This document shows, one piece after another, positions 59,000 through 64,000 of a stretch of DNA of 64,000 bases (the first letter of the stretch is position 1; the number at the start of each line of letters is the position of its first letter). The DNA is from Acidobacteriota bacterium (lineage in GTDB: Bacteria > Acidobacteriota > Blastocatellia > Pyrinomonadales > Pyrinomonadaceae), in contig CP065000.1 of the NCBI GenBank assembly GCA_016700075.1, positions 744,001-808,000 of the forward strand, written 5' to 3'. The position numbers were made by a program, and so were the translations under genes. The notes beneath the pieces are model-generated. The model worked only from the letters and a program-made list of their open reading frames with translations. It had not been told where the DNA came from and made no database searches.

Positions 59000-59042
59000 A
59001 CCACGAAGATTTTACGTCAAAAACAAGCGGCTGAGGGCAGGT

Positions 59043-59057
59043 TTTACATTTCTTTAC
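59043..59057 (-). promoter_or_regulatory. CpxR-box-like tandem site GTAAA-N5-GTAAA
   Basis: The minus strand reads GTAAAGAAATGTAAA, an exact GTAAA-N5-GTAAA, ending 43 bp before the regulator start at 58999. Further GTAAA copies on the same strand lie at 59011-59015 and 59087-59091. The element is the known CpxR box of enterobacteria. Confidence 0.6.
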
Positions 59058-59219
59058 AGAAATTAACGTATCGCGACAAAGGCGATTTTACGATTTTGGA
59101 ACTTCCGCGGATCAACTTTGCGATGCTTGGCGGGCTCTGCGTCTTCGCGGGTGAAAAGATCTGTTTCCCGCAAAGCCGCGAAGTATGCAAAGTGACGCAA
59201 AGTCTGTAGGAATTCGCTC

Positions 59220-60692
59220 TTATTTCGGCGGCGGCGTCTTTGGGAATGCCGCGAGTTGGGCGTTGACGGCTGCGTAATACCGAGCCTCGGCTTCGCGCCA
59301 TTTTTCGAGCGGAATGTCTGTTATTGCGGACGCGACGACGGTGGAGACCTTCGCACGCAGGTCGCCGACATCACCCTTACCGTCGGGGTGAACGCGGTTG
59401 GAAAGGAAAACGACAAAGGTTTCCGACGTCGGATCGATCCATATTGAAGTGCCTGTAAAACCCGTGTGCCCGAAAGAACCCAGCGGGAAAAGCTCACCGC
59501 GATTGCGTGAGAAGGTGGTATTCATGTCCCAACCGAGCCCGCGGGTCGCACCTGTTTCGGAAACGACGTAAGGCCTTGTCATCATCGCGACGGTCTGTGC
59601 GGAAAGAATACGACGCCCGTCAGAACCACCTGCGGTAGCGGGTGGTTGACGAACAGATATCGGCCTCTTTGAGTTTCGCGTCAAACCACCCGCTACCGCA
59701 GGTGGTTCTGACAAGACGCCGCCGTTCAATATCATCTGACAATAACGAGCCAGATCGTCTGCCGTCGAAAAAAGCCCCGCGTGGCCTGCAACACCGCCCA
59801 TGCGAAATGCGGTCGGGTCGTGAACATCGCCGCGAAGCATTTCGTTCCCAACAGATTCTTCTAAAGAGAAGTTGCTTCCCGAATAGCTCCTTTGACCTTT
59901 CACCGTTTCGGTCGGGGCATATCTTGTTAATTCGTATGCCTTTATGACCTCACTCGGATCGAGCATTGGCGAGCTAAGCCTAAAGCCCTCGCGCCGTCTA
60001 TACGTCGAATCAACAGAATTGAGGCGTCCGAAAAGACTGACAGCGGCAAACCCATCCAAAGAAACCCCTGAAACCCTTTCCACGATCTCGCCGAGCGTCA
60101 TAAACCCGATATCCGAATAGACGAACTTTGTACCGGGCGGATTTCGGAGCTTTTCCTTCTTAAGTGCGGCGAGCATGCCGTCGCGGCCGGTCCATTTTTC
60201 GCTGAGGTCAAAACTTGGCTTCAACCCCGATGTATGTGTGAGAAGCTGCTTTATCGTTACGCTTTTTAACTGATCGTCCTCGAGGTCGGGAATGAACTTG
60301 CCGACGGTGTCATTCAACTGCAGTTTCCCCTGTTCGATCAGGATCATGATCGAAGTGGCTGTCGCGACGGGCTTTGTCAGGCTTGCAACGTCGAATATCG
60401 TATCGACCGTCATTGGCTCAAAGGTCGGCACGAGCGAGCGATTGCCGAACGCCTTGCGATAAACGATCTTGCCTTTTCTGCCGACCAGAACGACCACACC
60501 GGGCAGTTTCTTCACAGCAATGTCCGCGAGTACAAGAGCTTCGATTCGGTCGAGTCTGCCGGCATCCATGCCGACCGCGGCAGGCTTTGCCACGGGTAGC
60601 CCCTGAGCAAGGACATTCACCGCAGAGACGCAGAGACACAGAGAAGAAACGACGATCAAGAGAAACGGAATTCTTGAAACTAAGCGGAACAT
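59220..60692 (-). CDS. Secreted serine hydrolase (beta-lactamase / class C-like)
   Basis: 490 residues from the ATG at 60692 (AGGGAGAGG upstream). The longer in-frame extension is only translated octamer repeat. Signal peptide: FLLIVVSSLCLCVSAVNVLAQ. Catalytic SxxK is Ser104 and Lys107 (ASLTKPVA), with Tyr192 in YSD in place of YxN. The C-terminal GHTGFTG matches the KTG position. Such proteins include esterases, D-aminopeptidases and penicillin-recognising hydrolases, so resistance should not be assumed. Residues about 327-358 are an insertion (SEPPAVAGG to QPPATAGGSD) coded by a palindromic repeat. Confidence 0.88.
   Translation of the reverse strand: MFRLVSRIPFLLIVVSSLCLCVSAVNVLAQGLPVAKPAAVGMDAGRLDRIEALVLADIAVKKLPGVVVLVGRKGKIVYRKAFGNRSLVPTFEPMTVDTIFDVASLTKPVATATSIMILIEQGKLQLNDTVGKFIPDLEDDQLKSVTIKQLLTHTSGLKPSFDLSEKWTGRDGMLAALKKEKLRNPPGTKFVYSDIGFMTLGEIVERVSGVSLDGFAAVSLFGRLNSVDSTYRRREGFRLSSPMLDPSEVIKAYELTRYAPTETVKGQRSYSGSNFSLEESVGNEMLRGDVHDPTAFRMGGVAGHAGLFSTADDLARYCQMILNGGVLSEPPAVAGGLTRNSKRPISVRQPPATAGGSDGRRILSAQTVAMMTRPYVVSETGATRGLGWDMNTTFSRNRGELFPLGSFGHTGFTGTSIWIDPTSETFVVFLSNRVHPDGKGDVGDLRAKVSTVVASAITDIPLEKWREAEARYYAAVNAQLAAFPKTPPPK
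59621..59712. repeat. Palindromic element inside a serine hydrolase gene
   Basis: 32-33-bp arms, 59621-59652 and 59680-59712, are perfect inverted copies except for one extra T, around a 27-nt loop. The core is ACCACCTGCGGTAGCGGGTG. The whole element is about 92 bp, keeps the frame and encodes PPAVAGG and PPATAGG at its two ends. It resembles a REP/MITE-like dispersed element. Confidence 0.85.
60618..60643 (-). repeat. Dispersed CTCTGTGTCTC-type repeat inside a signal peptide
   Basis: The minus strand reads CTCTGTGTCTCTGCGTCTCT then GCGGTG, and codes for the signal peptide core SLCLCVSAV of the serine hydrolase. It matches 16085-16110 at 25 of 26 bases. Confidence 0.7.
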
Positions 60693-60702
60693 ATTACAAC
60701 CT

Positions 60703-60774
60703 CTCCCTGTCTCCCTGTCTCCCTGTCTCCCTGTCTCCCAGTCTCCCCGTCTCTCAGTCTCCTCTTCTCCAAGT
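60703..60774. repeat. Octamer tandem repeat CTCCCTGT
   Basis: Nine units of 8 bp. The four nearest the serine hydrolase start are identical (CTCCCTGT), and the rest drift (CTCCCAGT, CTCCCCGT, CTCTCAGT, CTCCTCTT, CTCCAAGT). On the minus strand each unit is ACAGGGAG, so the array ends in the ribosome binding site of the gene starting at 60692. Confidence 0.85.
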
Positions 60775-60775
60775 C

Positions 60776-61693
60776 TCACCTTCTCGCTTTCATCTCCTTC
60801 TCGCGTTCGGCGAAACTCGCGACGCACAGCCGCACGAATTCCTCAGCGATCGGCGATACGTGGCCGCCGCGGAGCCGTGCGAGGCCGAGTTCGAGCTTAA
60901 GTTCCGCGTCCTCAATGGCACAGGTTGCGAGCCGTCCGCTGCGAACCTCGCCTGCGGCCGATTTCGCACCTGCGATGCCGACGCCGAGGCCTTTTTCGAC
61001 CATCTGCGTGACGGCCTCCTGACGCGAAAGCTCCATCGCCACATTGGGTTTGACGCCTTTCATTTGGAAGAATGCGTCGATCATACGCCGTGTGTTTCCG
61101 CCTTTTTCGCCGAGGATCAGTGGTTCGGCGGCGAGCTTTTCGGCGGTTATCGATCGAAGTTTTGCAAAAGGATGATACGGATGAACTATCGCCGCCAGCT
61201 TGTCCGCAAGCACGACCTGCGTTTCGACCAGCGGATTGTCGACCGGCAGCGATATGAATGCGATATCGAGTTCGCCGTGCGTGATGCGGTCGATAAGGGC
61301 GTGGCTGGTGGCGGCGGCGACGGAAATTTCGGCATGCGGAAACGCCGTGATGAGGCCGTGCAGTATCGACGGAAGCTGCACCGCCGCGAATTCGCCCGAC
61401 GCCGAACCGATACGCAATCGTCCGCGTTCCGCGCCTTTTAGTTCCTTTATCTCGGCGATCGCGGCGTCGTGTTCGCGCAATATCGCACGCGCACGCGGCA
61501 ACAGCATTTCGCCCGCTTCCGTCAAGATCACGCGACGCGGCGTGCGCGTAAACAGCTGCGCGCCGACCTGTTCCTCTAGCTGGCGTATCTGCATCGAGAT
61601 AGCGGCCTGGGTCAAGCTAAGCTTTTTGGCACCGGCGGTGAAAGTGCGTGTTTCCGCAATTGCGAGAAACGCTTTTAACTGCTTTATCTCCAT
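60776..61693 (-). CDS. LysR-family transcriptional regulator
   Basis: 305 residues from the ATG at 61693, where the family N-terminus MEIKQLKAFLAIAETRTFTAGAKKLSLTQAAISMQIRQLEEQVGAQLF begins. An N-terminal winged helix is followed by a LysR substrate domain (RLRIGSASGEFAAVQLPSIL, HGELDIAFISLPVD, EAVTQMVEKGLGVGIAG). The extra 21 residues of a longer frame run into the divergent symporter region. It is divergent from the symporter with an 80-bp gap, so it probably controls that gene. The inducer is unknown. Confidence 0.9.
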   Translation of the reverse strand: MEIKQLKAFLAIAETRTFTAGAKKLSLTQAAISMQIRQLEEQVGAQLFTRTPRRVILTEAGEMLLPRARAILREHDAAIAEIKELKGAERGRLRIGSASGEFAAVQLPSILHGLITAFPHAEISVAAATSHALIDRITHGELDIAFISLPVDNPLVETQVVLADKLAAIVHPYHPFAKLRSITAEKLAAEPLILGEKGGNTRRMIDAFFQMKGVKPNVAMELSRQEAVTQMVEKGLGVGIAGAKSAAGEVRSGRLATCAIEDAELKLELGLARLRGGHVSPIAEEFVRLCVASFAEREKEMKARR

Positions 61694-61773
61694 ATCGTTG
61701 CGTGCGGTTTCGCGTCGAATGAACGGGTGTGATTGAATATACAGCAGATTCTGCACAGAACAAACAGCCGCAG

Positions 61774-63264
61774 ATGCGCTTCATCGACCTCGCAATAATA
61801 ATCGGCTACCTCGTCGGCGTTACGGCTCTCGGCGTGGCGTTCCGTCGGGCACAGACGACCGCCTCGGATTATTTCATCGGAAAGCGGAATACACACTGGC
61901 TGGTTATCTGTGCGTCGATCGTCGCGACCGAAACCAGCACGCTTACGCTGATCGGAATTCCCGCGATCGCATACGGCAGTTTTGCGAGACCTGAACAAGG
62001 CGGCAATTTCATGTTCCTGCAGATCGTCGCGGGCTACGTGATCGGGCGTTTCATCGTCAGTCTGCTGTTCGTTCCGGCGTATTTCAAGGGCGAACTTCAG
62101 ACCGCGTATAAGCTGCTCGAAGAACGTTTCGGCACCGCAGCTAAGAATTTCGCCGCGTCGCTTTTCCTCGTTGTGCGTGCGGTCGGTGACGGCGTGCGTA
62201 CGTTTGCGGCGTCCATTGTCATAAGCGCCGTCCTCGCGGTAACGCTGCCTGAACTTCGCTATTTGACGGCCATATCGATACTTGCTGTCGGCATTCTGAC
62301 GCTCATATACACATATCAGGGCGGGCTGATCGCGGTGCTGTGGACGGACCTCGTTCAGCTGGTGATATACGTTTCGGGTGCGGTGATCGCCGCTGTCGTT
62401 ATATGGAACGCGATTCCCGGCGGTTGGGCGGAGATAAGTTCGGTCGCGGCCGATGCGGGTAAATTCGAGTTCATTTCGTTCGCGTTTGATGCGACAGTGC
62501 CGTTCACATTTTGGGCCGGGCTGATCGGCGGCATCGCGTTGACTACCGCCTCGCACGGAACGGATCAGATCATCGTCCAGCGGCTTCTCGCCTGCCGAAA
62601 TGAAGGCGATGCAAAGAAAGCGATCGTCACGAGCGGCTTTGTGATCCTGTTTCAATTCGCGTTGCTGCTATTCGTCGGCGTGATGCTCTTCGTTTTCTAC
62701 AAGCACTTCCCGATGGCAACCGAACTCGCGAAGAACGACGAGGTCTTCCCGCGTTTCATCGTAGAACATATGCCGGTCGGCATCGCCGGGCTGATGATCG
62801 CGGCGTTGACCGCGGCGGCAATGTCCACGCTGAGCAGTTCGCTGAATGCACTCGCGTCGAGCAGCGTGCTCGATTTTTACAAGCCCATTTTCAACCCTGA
62901 CGCCGACGACGCTGAACTTCTGAAATTCTCTCGTCGGCTGACCGCAGTTTGGGGCGTTGTATTGATCGGCATTGCATTTTTGTCGCGTGATGTCGGTTCG
63001 GTACTGACGGTCGGCCTCGCGATCGCATCGCTCATTTACGGGCCGATGCTTGGTGCATTCCTGCTGGGCGTGCTGACAGAAAAGGCGAATCAGCAGGGTG
63101 TCGTTGCGGGAATGTTTACTTCGATGGCGTCGATGATAGCTATCTGGAACCTAACGCCGATCACGTGGACGTGGTACGTTCCCATCGGAACCGCGATATG
63201 TTTTTCCGTCGGATTTCTCGTAAGTGTTGTGTTTGGAGGCGGGAAAGCGTTGGAAAGAAGTTAA
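61774..63264 (+). CDS. Sodium:solute symporter (SSS family)
   Basis: 496 residues from the ATG at 61774. A GTG at 61729 would add 15 polar residues and is less likely. About 13 transmembrane helices begin IDLAIIIGYLVGVTALGVAF. Family marks are SDYFIGKRNTHWLVICASIVATETSTLTLIGIPAIAYG and ALTAAAMSTLSSSLNALASSSVLDFY, the Na+/solute region. It lies just upstream of a GH3 gene of beta-N-acetylhexosaminidase type, so an amino-sugar or sugar product is a possible substrate; this is context only. Confidence 0.9.
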   Translation: MRFIDLAIIIGYLVGVTALGVAFRRAQTTASDYFIGKRNTHWLVICASIVATETSTLTLIGIPAIAYGSFARPEQGGNFMFLQIVAGYVIGRFIVSLLFVPAYFKGELQTAYKLLEERFGTAAKNFAASLFLVVRAVGDGVRTFAASIVISAVLAVTLPELRYLTAISILAVGILTLIYTYQGGLIAVLWTDLVQLVIYVSGAVIAAVVIWNAIPGGWAEISSVAADAGKFEFISFAFDATVPFTFWAGLIGGIALTTASHGTDQIIVQRLLACRNEGDAKKAIVTSGFVILFQFALLLFVGVMLFVFYKHFPMATELAKNDEVFPRFIVEHMPVGIAGLMIAALTAAAMSTLSSSLNALASSSVLDFYKPIFNPDADDAELLKFSRRLTAVWGVVLIGIAFLSRDVGSVLTVGLAIASLIYGPMLGAFLLGVLTEKANQQGVVAGMFTSMASMIAIWNLTPITWTWYVPIGTAICFSVGFLVSVVFGGGKALERS

Positions 63265-63270
63265 GTTCCG

Positions 63271-63349
63271 TTTCTCTGCGATCTCCGCGGTCTCTGCGTT
63301 CAGACCATTTTCTTTTAACCGCAAAGACGCAGAGACGCAGAGACGTAAA
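63271..63349. repeat. Dispersed GCAGAGACGCAGAGAC repeats, inverted pair
   Basis: TCTCTGCGATCTCCGCGGTC (from 63273) and, in the other orientation, CCGCAAAGACGCAGAGACGC (from 63319), separated by 15 bp. They are of the same type as 16085-16110 and 60618-60643, in non-coding DNA just before the GH3 start. Confidence 0.7.
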
Positions 63350-63367
63350 GCAATGCACTTCGTATAA

Positions 63368-64000
63368 ATGAGATCGACAAGAGTTAAATGTCTGATTTTC
63401 CTGATCGCTGCGATGGCGGTTTTCGTTAATTCGATCGCCGCCGCGCCGCTGAGGCCGTCGAAACTGTCACTGCAGCGTGCGGAACGAACGCTCCGCGCCA
63501 TGACCACGGACGAGAAGATCGGCCAGCTTATCCACATCGGCACTCAGGCGCGTTTCGCCAATCAGGACAGCACCTATTTTCGCGAACTCCGCCGCCATGT
63601 CATCGAAAACAAGGTTGGCGGCATCATCTTTTTTGTGTCTCCGGTTTACGAGATGGCTCACCTCGCAAACCGCATGCAGTCGCTGGCAAAACATCCGCTA
63701 CTGATCTCGCTTGATGCCGAAACCGGCATAGGAATGCGGTTCATGGACGCGGTGAATCTCCCCTGGGCGATGGCTGTTACTGCGACCGGCGAGCCCGAGC
63801 TCGCACGCAGAATGGGCGTCGTTACGGCCCGCGAAGCGAAAGCTTTGGGAATACGCCACGTTTTCGCTCCGGTGCTGGACGTTAACAACAACGCCGAAAA
63901 TCCAGTGATTAACGTCCGAAGTTTCGGCGAAGATCCGAAGGACGTTGCAAGGTTCGGGGTCGCTTTCGCCGAGGGACTGCAAAGCGAACGCGTACTCGCG
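63368..64000 (+). CDS. Secreted glycoside hydrolase family 3 (beta-N-acetylhexosaminidase-like), N-terminal part
   Basis: 211 codons are visible from the ATG at 63368; the gene runs off the window. Signal peptide: RVKCLIFLIAAMAVFVNSIAA. GH3 features follow: LRAMTTDEKIGQLIHIG, NKVGGIIFFVSP, LISLDAETGIGMRF, VTAREAKALGIRHVFAPVLDVNNNAENPVINVRSFGEDP. The last motif (VLDVN-x-NPVI-x-RSFGEDP) is the sugar-binding loop shared with NagZ-type and related GH3 enzymes. It may trim peptidoglycan or chitin fragments. The catalytic Asp lies outside the window. Confidence 0.88.
   Translation, partial: MRSTRVKCLIFLIAAMAVFVNSIAAAPLRPSKLSLQRAERTLRAMTTDEKIGQLIHIGTQARFANQDSTYFRELRRHVIENKVGGIIFFVSPVYEMAHLANRMQSLAKHPLLISLDAETGIGMRFMDAVNLPWAMAVTATGEPELARRMGVVTAREAKALGIRHVFAPVLDVNNNAENPVINVRSFGEDPKDVARFGVAFAEGLQSERVLA

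Noticed and set aside
60693..60827. N-terminal extension of the serine hydrolase (ETGRQGDRETG-type residues)
   Set aside because: This is a translation of the octamer array and the end of the LysR gene; the ATG at 60692 starts a normal signal peptide.

Overview
The window is a contiguous stretch of a Gram-negative bacterial chromosome with moderate-to-high GC and densely packed genes on both strands. Gene content points to Acidobacteriota, probably class Blastocatellia. This rests on family habits (split glycine dehydrogenase, BshC, S74-type repeat proteins, many secreted Acidobacteriota-style proteins) and is an inference; no rRNA or other marker gene is present. I recognised no tRNA, rRNA, CRISPR array, prophage or transposase.

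Layout. 1-2409: mutL (cut by the window edge) and bshC on the minus strand. 2518-7336: a secreted Asp-box repeat protein and a large outer-membrane protein. 7641-8930: glutamate dehydrogenase. 9166-11831: three secreted or anchored proteins of unknown role, the first with TPRs. 11899-25018: the glycine cleavage system, gcvT-gcvH and gcvPA-(zinc ribbon)-gcvPB, split by an S9 peptidase and two giant 17-residue-repeat proteins. 25029-29862: a decayed hicBA pair, an ECF S-component-like gene, pntA-pntB, and a small secreted protein. 29928-38121: a thioredoxin-fold ferredoxin, an FHA-trypsin membrane protease, a PlsC acyltransferase and two paralogous reprolysin-like metalloproteases. 38254-45512: a saccharopine dehydrogenase-like enzyme, a small toxin-antitoxin island, metH with its riboswitch, and a DUF937 gene. 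45599-50895: an NHL/M23-like protein, aminopeptidase P, a diacylglycerol kinase-like protein and a DUF2490 protein. 50960-56940: a c-di-AMP (ydaO) riboswitch leading an FAD protein and an acyl-activating/ACP/acyltransferase fusion, then a TPR protein and a membrane protein. 56937-64000: a CpxA/CpxR-like pair, a serine hydrolase, a LysR regulator, a sodium:solute symporter and the start of a GH3 enzyme.

Most notable points. (1) A ydaO/c-di-AMP riboswitch with an intrinsic terminator stands before lipid/redox genes. (2) A SAM-II-like aptamer plus terminator precedes metH, and MetH itself carries 16 copies of a 7-residue repeat in the linker before its reactivation domain. (3) A diverged duplicate of the metH 3' end lies beyond a DUF433/PIN-like cassette, as if the cassette entered there. 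(4) Two toxin genes, hicA-like and parE/relE-like, each have one in-frame TAA. (5) Dispersed repeats have been taken into coding sequence: signal peptides, a palindrome inside a serine hydrolase, a coiled-coil stalk, and an octamer array that also supplies a ribosome binding site. (6) A GTAAA-N5-GTAAA site precedes the CpxR-like regulator.
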